The notes under the pieces: generated by a model
Databases searched by the model: none
Told to the model about the DNA's origin: nothing
The model's input: the letters and a program-made list of their open reading frames with translations, nothing else
Shown here: in pieces, positions 8,831 to 17,858 of the stretch
How the letters are laid out: each line of letters starts with the position of its first letter
Position numbering within the stretch: position 1 is the first letter of the stretch
NCBI RefSeq assembly: GCF_000003605.2
Contig: NW_003116949.1
Location: 324,729 to 346,274 of the forward strand
DNA from: Saccoglossus kowalevskii
Lineage: Eukaryota; Hemichordata; Enteropneusta; Harrimaniidae
DNA: 21,546 nt
Reading direction: 5' to 3'
Translations under genes and position numbers: made by a program

Positions 8831-10736
8831 CTGGAATATGGATAACCATTTGGCAACGTTAGTTGCGTACCGCACTGGTGAAACATACGCGTAATCTTAG
8901 TACATTGATGACGTCAACCACTTTACGTCTCAAGCTCTGATCACAGTGATATGTCCAATACCACGCAAGAACTTATGCTGAATAGATTCATAACTGATAC
9001 CACAAATACTTTCATTGCTTTCACCATATTGTTATAAGTATATGTTGGCGCCCGTAATAATACTATTGTTCGAAATTATTTGCATATATCAGAGATTGAA
9101 ATCCATTTTTTTTTCTCTGAGATGGCGTGGTATCAACTATATTGGGTGCCGTTTATGCATTTATTGATATTAGCAAATTATATGTAATAATTAAACGATT
9201 CTCTATATGCATAACCCGAAATTAAATTAAGGTACAAATTATTTGCATATAATGAAGTGGATTTGTGAACTTATTTCTACATGCAATAAGATAGCCCATT
9301 ACTATTTATATGCAATCCATACCACACCTTTACATGATAACGTGCTCGTTACATAATTGTTCCCATTCCCAGAGAGCACGGATTCCAATTGTACAACATA
9401 AACTACTTTTTTGTCATTGCGTGGTCGTTGATCGCTAGGTAATTCGAGATATATATTCAACACAACTGTTATCTTTTTTTTTCAACCATGCATTGTTGAC
9501 AACAACTCAAATCGTTATTAGCTTCCAATTTCTTATAACAACACATGTCTAACATGAAGTTTGGATATATGTTTCTTCTATTTCTAAATCCATATCTACG
9601 AAAATATATGAATAAATGAAGAATGCTCAAGGCCAATGTTAGACCTGATTCATTCATCCTGTGGACTATAAATTGCACAGAATAGATGTTTAAATTTGCC
9701 AAAGCGCAACTTAAAAAAATGCGGCTTTTTATTGCTTCGCCCAATAAAATATATAAATTCCGTAATACAGACAAGGTAAAGTATATGTTTATCGACATTT
9801 GTGAAACTAATGTACTTATAAAGTGACTAAATCCTACACCTCCGAGACATACACATTCAGGTTCTACTATTTGTAAATTAGGTTTTCTATCACCCTATTT
9901 TCAAATAGATATTCATGTTAACATACAAACGTAAACAAATGTTGGTGGGGTTACTCATTTTAGTCAAGTTTCAGTTATCTTTTCGGTGGGGTGTATGATA
10001 GAACCAACCTTACATAGTGGGAATTTATTCCGCTAGGATAATCTTTTTGTATTCGAAGAACAAACGCACTCATTCAGAGTAACCATGTATTTTGATTTTG
10101 TTTTAGGTTTTTCGTGAGTCCAGTATAACCAAGGTTGATCAAACTACGACGACCTAGATGCTTTTATTTAAATGTAATTTCTAAACAGAATTGCATACCA
10201 TACAATAAATTCTCTTTTTCACATTCACCAGTAAAACTGTAAAAATATGAACTTTTCTACATTTTGTATGCAACGCATAGAAAAATGGCGCAAGTACAAA
10301 TAATTAGAAATTTCAAACCAAGACACACGCACGAACATTAGGAAACCAACATCTGAAATTGTTGGGGGTCATTCTTCTCATGTGGTAGCGTCAATTTACA
10401 AAAAATGATGCTTGAATAATATATATGCAAATACCAGTAAGAACGAGTTTGTCAATAAAAACATATATTTTTTAATGAAAAACATGTTTAATAACCATGC
10501 TGTAATAACACTTATCAGTTATGCTATACAAACGGACAAATCGTGTTGCCAATGTTACTGCGAACAACCACAACCCTCAACTATGCTAAGATTTCATGAC
10601 CACGTGTTCCAAACGTCATTCGGCCATCTTTACTAAATGTCGAGTGTCGCTTGCACATCCAATAAAGCAAGTTGAAAACACAATAATTCCAGTGACAGAA
10701 CTGTCATCCTTCGTGGTAGCCTGGCTGTAGGCGTTA
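8831..10736. other. Non-coding, AT-rich, with duplicated octamer-like motifs
   Basis: AAATTATTTGCATATA occurs at 9073-9088 and again at 9236-9251; each contains ATTTGCAT, the POU/Oct octamer. A palindromic CRE (TGACGTCA) lies at 8909-8916. The 109-codon minus frame at 9469-9798 is hydrophobic and AT-driven and was not accepted as a gene. Confidence 0.45.
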
Positions 10737-11021
10737 GTGGCGCCCTTGCCGGCCGAACGGCATCAGACTCCACAAACGCCTGACAGAATAGTGTATATCT
10801 CGTCGGCAAGATCAAAAATGCAAATCCTCAAAGTTCACACCTTCTTGCAATGAATTTCAATGAATAATCATTTTGGTGGTCATGAATGGTTACTCTTTGA
10901 TAGGTGTCATTATCCGACGTTTCTGCAATTTGATTGGTAGTGACAAAAAATCGTCGGGGGAAGTGAAATTACATCTTCTGTCAGGCGTGTGTTTGGTTTG
11001 GAGCACCGCGGAGGGCGCAAC
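10737..11021. mobile_element. Possible degenerate MITE with GCGCCCT-type inverted ends
   Basis: CACAAACGCCTGACAGAA (10771-10788) faces an inverted partner, TTCTGTCAGGCGTGTG (10977-10992). Further out, TGGCGCCCTTG on the left mirrors GGAGGGCGCA on the right. The region is GC-richer than its surroundings and holds overlapping frames on both strands (10873-11154 +, 10910-11152 -) with no family resemblance. No clean target duplication was found and the terminal repeats are diverged, so the limits are approximate. Confidence 0.35.
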
Positions 11022-12344
11022 TCACGCGACGTTGTCAGGCTACAGTAGCAAATTTGAATACAGTCTATTGCACGGTTGTGTGAATTTGCATGCGTCTGAA
11101 GACAAAGATACCAACGTGATGCTATCTGTACATGTAAATGACACGTGGCCATGAAACCATGTAATGTAAATAGATAACATACGCCATTAAATTATTTAAA
11201 CTACAAACCACCCCTGGTAATCACGTGATCGTGCCAACGGCGGAAACTATTGGTCGATCGCGTGTTTACACTGTTACGCATCAGAGTTTTGTTGGAAGTA
11301 TTTAGATATTGTAGAAGAAGTATACAGCCAGGCAGCATCGTTGATGGTCGAATAAAGCTGAACTATCCGCAATGAACTAATGTGCGCTTCTTTGGGTCAA
11401 GCCAATATCTGCCAAGGTAGTTGTAGTTCCTACACTCAGCGTTCCTTTCGTAGTAATACACACTTCTTCGTTGACTTGTAGTCTTGCACGCGAAGTGGTT
11501 AGGGTTAATATCCGTTAGCAACAGTTCTTCGAAAGATTTTCTCTGTTTATATATGATGTAACAATGCAAGCCATGTTTGCGACAACAATTGTTTATGAAT
11601 ATAACGATGGATAATTCAATATCTCATCATGTTGAATCAGTACAAAAGTGAAATTCGATAACACTCCTACAACGTTCTTTTATAAAAGAAATGTACGACA
11701 TCACAATATCGCGTTCTGATTACTGCATATACCATAATGTGTGCTATATGGCATGATAATTGTAATGATCCATGAATCTTAATAAATCATTTCAGAAAGT
11801 AAAAAAAAATTGTATTTACATTCACGATGACTCATTTGAAACTGTTAGAAACAAGAATTGCAGTCGGGGGGTATGTCAAAATAGAGTGCCAAACGTTTTT
11901 GAAAAGAAACAAGAGCATCTGGCAAAATACCTTTCCTGGGAACGTAATGTTCTATAGCCCCCTGATGTTCGTAATACGTAGATGCGTGAAAGCAATTCCG
12001 TTCACATCAATAGTTTTATCTGGTCGAGTAGACGTTTGTTTTTCATATTGCAAATTTCTGGAAAAAAAAACACATGTATTTTGCTGACCGACGACTACAG
12101 ATGTGATGCAGTTGGATTGCCTATCCCACGCACTGAATTACGTCACAGGTGCGTTTCGCCACCAAAGGGCGTGAATTATAGGGACAGTGCTATGCGAGTA
12201 TGTATGTGAACACTTCTAAGCCGTAAATGAATGACCAAGTAGTACTTGTACAACATAAGAAATAAATGTGTGGTAATCAAAGAGGGGGTCGAACAGTCTT
12301 GATTTCAACAGATAACTAGGAGTCTTTCGTCATCAGCGAAGATG
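11022..12344. other. Non-coding region between the candidate element and the MARCH gene 3' end
   Basis: Nothing with supportable exon borders was seen. Overlapping plus-strand frames at 11772-12209 are short, mutually overlapping in different frames and without motifs. The last few hundred bases may be the 3' UTR of the minus-strand MARCH gene, though no AATAAA was seen on that strand close to its stop codon. Confidence 0.4.
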
Positions 12345-12443
12345 CTAAATGTCTATGATACCACCGGGGAATACAGCGAATATCACTAGGTACAGCAAGA
12401 CAACAAGGCCGACTAGGGTGGCAAATGTGGCGTTCCTCCATCG
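12345..12443 (-). CDS. MARCH-type ligase, last exon (membrane helix and stop)
   Basis: The exon follows the acceptor TCTATCTCTTACAG and reads in phase 0 as RWRNATFATLVGLVVLLYL then VIFAVFPGGIIDI and TAG. It carries one clear transmembrane helix with a basic residue before it. It lies about 770 bases beyond exon 4 on the same strand, and no other gene there needs it. The assignment rests on position and on the two-helix layout of the family; the phase mismatch with exon 4 lowers confidence. Confidence 0.55.
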   Translation of the reverse strand, partial: RWRNATFATLVGLVVLLYLVIFAVFPGGIIDI

Positions 12444-15400
12444 CTGTAAGAGATAGACAAAGTATTAAAATGTATTAGTTGATACATAATATAAAGAAAT
12501 ATATTCGTATTATGAATTATAATGTAAAAAGAACAATCAATTCTGATTAGTGAAACGTTTGTTTGATTGTTTCAATACAATTTGTCCTATGTAGAAGGTC
12601 TCTTTAAGAATTAACTTATACAGAATGATATGGCGGGCACTACCCAAAGGGCAGGCAGGATATGCTCATTTGGTTCAAAACACCCGATATTACTTAGGTC
12701 TTAACTTACATATATAAGGTACATATATCATGTTTTGTACATTTAAAGTTCGTACGTTAATTGTAATGAATGCTCCGTGACTGATATTCTCTTGTGTAGC
12801 AAATTAATTTCTGTCTATATAGGCCTATGTATGTCTGTAAATGTAATTTGGTATTTCAGTGCTTTTTGTTTTGCAGGATAGACTGGCCTTCACATTGTAC
12901 GTCGTTTTGGATGTTAAGGAGTCAATCTTTATTTTTACTTATATTTACTAATCAGTTTTTATTTATTCCCGGTATCCCTTTTGGTAGTTGCGTTAGTGCA
13001 CAGTTTTGCATACACTAAGTACGACAAAGAAGCCAGAATTACGCTAAATTCGACCAGCTTTTAAGACCAGGTCTAGACCCTTAGTAGGGGCTAATAAACT
13101 GTGTGTAAGCGGTTAGCCAGGGCCAAAAATATATACCGACCAGGTTACTGTACAGAAATATAAAAGTCAAAAAGGCTGGAAATTTGTCTAACACGACTAA
13201 TATTTATTACCAAGCAGTACAAATGAGAGAATGACCCAGCCATCCGTCGTCAATTTTCTACTTATGACAAGAATATTGTGAATGTGTGGATATCTTTGAA
13301 ACATTACCTTGTTTCTTCTGAACTCTTCAAGGAATGCTCTTATTCTCTCCGAGTATGGAATATATGAAAAATGAGAATGGCATACTTCACACTGCGTATT
13401 CCGGGAAAAGTGAATCCACTTCTTCAGACATCGTGAATGAACATATGCGGCGGATCCAGAACAATGACATGGGCGAACCATGCGGTTACCAGCAGTCTGA
13501 TCGCCTTCATAACAGAACCTACACACGTCATGTCCACTACTACGTACAGAATAAGTCTTGGAAGTTACACCCGATATGTCACTAGAGTTGGCCGACCATC
13601 GGCCACTTTTATGTCGGCTACCTCCATCTGTAATGTCGAAGAAAGAGGTGTAGTGTTCTCCGTTTTGTGCAGGTGTAGCATCTGCAATCGTTACTGCAGT
13701 TGCCCCTTCCATTGACTGATTATCAGCGGAGCCTAGTAGAAGGGAATCGTTTTGAGAGTTATCAATTATATCCGATGGACAAACTCTATTAGCATAGTTA
13801 CTGTTATGGGACATAGAGACGTCCTCAATGACATCATCAGAAGGAACCACTCTGAACTCTGCCACACAAACATTATCTTCTGTCATTTTCAGTTCAACAT
13901 TACTTTCCTTGTTATCAAATGGATAAGCAGTACGAATAGTTTGGTTACTGACATGTATTCCTCTGCTAGTCTGGCAACACGTTTGCTCTGAATCTGTGTC
14001 ATATCTGCCATACGGAAGGCCCCTGGCTCGCTTCAATCTAAATATAAAAACATTAATTGCAATCAAATACTTTTCACACGTCTATGAATGAGCTTCTTCT
14101 GGCGCAAAAACATGCGGGTACATTTCACTGTGCGAGAAGTCCTTTCTTGTATTTGTTTATCTACGTATGTATCTAGAGTGTTGACTCTTCTTTCCGAAAT
14201 ATCACAAATGCCCGGGGACAATAGCAAAAATTATTGTCTCAGTGGTAATCAAAACCGCTGCAATGAATGCCCATGGAGATCAGTAAATCACATCTTGAAG
14301 GTTGTTATAAAATGTAATACCCAATTAATATGCTTCATTGCATTCGATCTCTTGTTAGAACATCTGTATAGCTATTTGATATTGTTCATATCCATATTTG
14401 AAGATACATTTGTTTCTATACTGAAATCCAGACACAATTACGTCATACGTTGCTGGTTGCCTGGAGGTATTGAAGAATAACACTTGCAATAGGGAGGTGT
14501 ATACGAATAATTGAAATGCGTTCATGATTACATACATACACTACATACTACATTAACTGATGGCTGCAAGTAAATACATGCAAGTGTTTCTCTCACCTAA
14601 GGGTCATCTTCATTCTGAATAACTGCATGTTTGATGCATTGTACCTGATATGCCCATCAGGGATGCGTGTAGCAATGCTTTCAACGGCCTGTGAATAGTA
14701 GCATATTGGTTTCAACACATACATATAACACTCCGATCCAGAAAGTAGATTGTCATATGTATTGGCTCTAGACTACAATGTTATATCGCATTATACCATA
14801 TACGACTGTGTCTGCAATGATTGTTTCAAACTCATCCGTATACAAAAGGCACAAAGATAAAATTGTCCAAATGCAAATTCGGGCATGCGACTCTGCAGAA
14901 GTAGAATATTGAATCCATAGAGGTTAGAAGAAGAAGAAGACACTATCTGACGGGTGATGCTCATCGTGCAACAACAAGGAATCTACGCAAAAGCTTATAT
15001 GCTAATTGCTGAAACCTCTTTCGCATCATCTTGTGGCTCGTCATTTCGTTATAGACGTCACAATTAAGAGCATATTAAAGGGCAATAGTCCTCGTGCCAC
15101 GCATGCACGAGATATACGGGTCTCATATAAACAAAGATGGCGTCTTTGACTGTTGCGCAGATCAATGAGTACAAACTGAGACGTTACCAAGCTTTATTTA
15201 TGCATTTTTTAGGTGATTGGAAGCGTCAAAAGAGTCAACGGCGGTAATTAGTGAAAGTCGGGCTCAGGACAAATCTCATACTTGTGATTTCCATTAGAGG
15301 AGCGCATTGGATTGTGGGAAAATCAATGTTTATCAACACAAATGTCGCACATGCGCAGCACGACGACCACCGCCCTTTAAGATGACATCGTACTTACCAC

Positions 15401-16154
15401 GATAATAGTATTGATTGCATCAGGTTTGTCTTCTCCTATTACAATATCTTCTGATTCAGATAATAATAACTGTAACTCGCTGTCTGACAGAACATCTAGC
15501 ATTTCGCACGTTTTATCCTGAAAATAAAGAGACATTTGAGAGATTTTCAGTAAAGATGTAGGGTAGACTATATTTCAGTCCAAATTAAAATAGCATGCCC
15601 TGCCTATTATCGAAACGGCGCGTTCCACGTCTGGGACGTAGCTAGTAAAGGTAGTATTTTGTAAAAAAAATAAATAGATAACCCTTTCCATTGATTTTCA
15701 AATAAATAGTTACCCCCCCCCTTTTTTTGATAAACAGTCTAAACACTTGTATTATAGAGTAACACCAGGAAGATATGATAATCTTCGGGTTTGCAGGCAT
15801 GTGTGTGAATTTCGAAACAAGAAGCACATGTTGATTATCGCACGTTTACAAATCCAGGCCATTCTGATCTGAAACTTTACCTAATAGATTCGCAATTTCC
15901 TAATATGGTAGGAAGAAAATACCCCGTAAAACATCGCAAAATTACTTGAAAAACACTTGAAATAGCATGTCAAAATAAATATCATCTAGAAATGTGCCTA
16001 CCAGAACTGGAACAAAGTACGCAACTACCGTGTCTTCTGTTAGAAACTCGTAACACTGTCCAAACGGCCTATGACACAAACCATGCAAATGTGTAGTTAA
16101 TTTATGAGTTGGGTTCAGACCATAGTAGGGTCGATTACTGATGGAATTCTTCAT
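12345..16154 (-). CDS. MARCH-type RING-CH E3 ubiquitin ligase, five-exon model
   Basis: RING-CH (C4HC3) membrane ligases recruit an E2 and ubiquitinate membrane proteins to drive their endocytosis or degradation. The exons, in transcript order, are 16154-16002, 15517-15398, 14688-14597, 14037-13211 and 12443-12345; the predicted protein is about 430 residues. The first three junctions have good GT/AG borders and agree in phase (0, 0, 2). Layout: an N-terminal region of about 120 residues that I do not recognise, a Ser/Asp-rich linker, RING-CH at about residues 294-341, a basic segment, then hydrophobic stretches. Standard MARCH proteins place two membrane helices after the RING, and the order here agrees. 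The join of exon 4 to exon 5 is unresolved: the best donor is phase 1 but the last exon reads in phase 0. No frame breaks lie inside exons. Confidence 0.8.
13211..14037 (-). CDS. MARCH-type ligase, exon 4 with the RING-CH domain
   Basis: The exon starts after TTTATATTTAG and the frame is open through 275 codons. The RING-CH finger lies at about 13380-13523 and reads CRFC, then CHC, VHSRCLKKWI and CEVC: a C4HC3 pattern in which His is the fourth-to-fifth ligand and a Trp precedes the last pair. All eight ligands are present. After it come EEFRRNKVMFQRYPHIHN and a hydrophobic stretch, DGWVILSFVLLG. The preferred donor is CTTG|GTAATA at 13211/13210. If that intron is retained, the protein ends NKY with TAG at 13197-13199. 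The linker before the RING is rich in Ser, Asn and Asp and probably disordered. Confidence 0.88.
14088..14480 (+). other. Long antisense open frame inside a MARCH-gene intron, probably not a gene
   Basis: This is a 130-codon ATG-to-stop frame filling most of the 558-bp intron between exons 3 and 4, on the opposite strand. It contains a mildly hydrophobic stretch (LYSYLILFISIFEDTFVSIL) but no motif, no promoter and no poly(A) signal that I can point to. A frame of this length is within what chance can give in 21 kb of AT-rich DNA. Confidence 0.15.
14597..14688 (-). CDS. MARCH-type ligase, coding exon 3
   Basis: The exon has 92 bases: 30 codons plus AG, which joins the A at the start of exon 4 to make Arg. 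The acceptor is ACTATTCACAG and the donor is GTGAGAG. The product is AVESIATRIPDGHIRYNASN followed by MQLFRMKMTL, and it flows into RLKRARGLPYG in the next exon. The phases match on both sides, which is strong support for the model. Confidence 0.7.
15077..15380. mobile_element. TTAA MITE family 2, full length, 304 bp with flanks
   Basis: TTAA occurs at both ends (15077-15080 and 15377-15380), and the inverted termini are AGGGCAATAGTCCTCGTGC on the left and AGGGCGGTGGTCGTCGTGC (reverse complement) on the right. A TTAA duplication is the mark of piggyBac-type transposition, although these ends do not begin with the usual CCC. There is no transposase frame, so it is non-autonomous. It sits in the intron between exons 2 and 3 of the MARCH gene. 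Confidence 0.8.
15398..15517 (-). CDS. MARCH-type ligase, coding exon 2
   Basis: The exon is exactly 40 codons with phase 0 at both ends. The acceptor is CTTTATTTTCAG and the donor is GTAAGTA, both near consensus. The product is acidic and helical-looking (CEMLDVLSDSELQLLLSESE). The frame is open in phase with both neighbours. Its donor is followed after about 17 bases of intron by a TTAA MITE. Confidence 0.75.
16002..16154 (-). CDS. MARCH-type ligase, coding exon 1 (start codon)
   Basis: The ATG at 16154 has A at -3. The exon has 51 codons and ends in phase 0 at CTG before GTAGGCA. The product includes GLNPTHKLTTHLHGLCHRPF and CYEFLTEDTVVAYFVPVL, with Cys and His spaced as if conserved. The frame is also open for 18 bases further upstream to a weak acceptor at 16173, so this may not be the first coding exon. 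Confidence 0.65.
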
Positions 16155-16389
16155 TGTGTACAAACAAAATCTCTACATTACGTTAACACCCGTACACCAT
16201 ACGACATAAAGTTCTTGGCAAGGAAGCGCTTCTGTGATCTGAATGAAGTTAATGGAAGTTAAAGTGTCGATGTCGATGTCCGAGTCTTTCATAATGTCTT
16301 TGAGATATTTACTATGATTTATTCTAAACAAAGGAAATACCACACAGCCAAAGTTGTAGCTTTCAACGCCAATGCTTACAACTACTTAC

Positions 16390-16485
16390 GTCACAGCAGC
16401 GCTTCGTCGCTAGAGGGACCTTTTGTAGCAAATGTGTACAGTGTTGGAAATCACAAATACGAGTTATTAGACATGAAGTAAACAT
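16390..16485 (-). CDS. Candidate upstream exon of the MARCH gene (coding or 5' UTR)
   Basis: GCTGTGAC|GTAAGT at 16390/16389 is a near-consensus donor. The frame in phase 0 is open back to an ATG at 16485 (32 codons, Cys-rich: CDFQHCTHLLQKVPLATK). It would join in phase to an acceptor TGTAG at 16173, which leads through six codons to the ATG at 16154. The start context is weak, a better-placed ATG just upstream opens a short uORF, and the acceptor has a poor pyrimidine tract. A purely non-coding first exon is equally likely. Confidence 0.3.
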
Positions 16486-17450
16486 TCAGCCATGTTGTAC
16501 CTACTGTAAACATTTGCGAAATAACAAATCCAAGTTCCAAGCAAGAAAGCGCAAGTATCTATAACTTCCGTTTGGCTTTAATTATATCATGTTTTGTCTA
16601 ATTATTTTGCTCTTTCTTTTACTCCGTTGTTTGATATCTTGAAAACATATTTAGACCGTTATTACACTTCTTGCGAAGTGAATTGACAAAATATACTCTA
16701 GACTATCAAAACAGTGACTTCTACTAGAGCAGATCACAATGTTGTTCGATACTCCGCTGACATTCTACACCAGCAACACCAGCAATAGAAACGTACATGT
16801 ACCGATATCTTTGTTGAAAGCCTGGGTGTTGGGTCGCATGCCTGTATAGGATAGGACATGCGCCTCGTGTGTCAGATTTTAACGTGGCCAAGGCATTTGC
16901 AAGGAACACCTCCATCTTACCCAAACGAAAATATCCTGATTTGGAACACAATTCAGTTCATTTTAGGTTTGAGTTCACATTGGTTACAAATACAGTAATA
17001 ACGAAATTGGTCGTTATATTTATTAATCAGTAAAAAAAGGAAAAATGTTCAGGTGCTGGACGTACTTGTCTAAGTGTTACACTAGTGCCTCTCGACATAC
17101 CCGGCCAATCCACGCCAACAGGCGTGACACTTCCCTCATTCAAGTCAGCCCTTGGGCGTACCTTAAAAGAGCTGCGGTAACGGGTATCGTCGGGGGTGGG
17201 TCTCGCTGAAAACGTTCTTTTATTGACTGAAATCCTCCAAGATTACCAAATAAATTAATTATATCCACTAGAAATCCCTATCAAGAAAACAAACAAGATT
17301 TAATTGTATTTATATTATTAATCAGGAGTGATTGTTTGTTTTTTCAGAAAATTTTGAATGTAAGCTAGTGACAAGAACCACAATGTGAAAGACCATGTAT
17401 GATGTTCCATTGTTAATAATTAACACATTCCAGTGTTAGTAATAATATGC
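16486..17450. other. Upstream region of the MARCH gene, no supported gene
   Basis: The minus frame at 16724-16951 contains an ATG in good context (AAGATGG) reading MEVFLANALATLKSDTRGAC, in a locally GC-richer patch, but I found no donor or family match. Another GC-rich patch at about 17090-17215 has no recognisable structure. The MARCH promoter may lie here. Confidence 0.4.
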
Positions 17451-17858
17451 GGTTATTACGAGGATACCTCGAAGTATGCACGAAGACAGTACAGCGGAAT
17501 TATGCGCGTCGTTCGATGCGACGGTGTACTGTATGAGTGCGTACTTTAGGGCATCCTCGTAATAACCTTGTTTTTATACATTTTTTCCTTCCAGGGATAC
17601 AGCATGGGAATGCCGAAATCCAAAATGTTTAGAACAGTATCAGCGAACTTCTTTGTGTGGAGTCCGGTCAAACTCTGGTGGCAGCCATGTTTTTTTTTTA
17701 TTACAGGACGCTTAAGCGCGTAATCAATCCATATTTGGAATTCGCATTTCCTAAATGGTAGGATGGAAATACCCCGTAAAATACCGCAAATTATGGCACG
17801 CTGTAACTTATGGTGTTACAGTGACAGATGTATAATAATGATCGTTTTGACCCTATGC
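17451..17858 (-). mobile_element. Roughly 390-bp interspersed repeat, copy B (inverted relative to copy A)
   Basis: This is the reverse-complement match to 7157-7545, with the palindrome at 17451-17567 and the far end at CAGATGTATAATAATG. It differs from copy A by an insertion of about 20 bases near ATGGCTGCCACCA, a longer A-run and many point changes, so it is an old, independent insertion. In the palindrome the two arms keep the same left/right differences as in copy A once orientation is corrected. Confidence 0.8.

Noticed and set aside
9469-9798. 109-codon minus-strand frame with a stretch loosely like the end of a seven-helix receptor (HLFIYFRRYGFRN, then CC)
   Set aside because: The frame is AT-driven and hydrophobic, lacks the NPxxY motif and other receptor landmarks, and ends in an A-run. 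The resemblance is probably chance.
12877-12951. Plus-strand acceptor TTTTGTTTTGCAG followed by 24 open codons
   Set aside because: It lies in an intron of the opposite-strand MARCH gene, the frame is short and hydrophobic, and no donor or partner exon was found.
13334-13991. Three plus-strand frames of 79-92 codons
   Set aside because: They are antisense shadows of the RING-CH exon, whose zinc ligands define the true frame and strand.
14929-14941. Short (GAA)n tract
   Set aside because: Only about four units long, which is ordinary intronic low complexity.
17090-17215. GC-rich patch considered as a tRNA-derived SINE head
   Set aside because: No A-box/B-box pair, no tail repeat and no second copy in the window.
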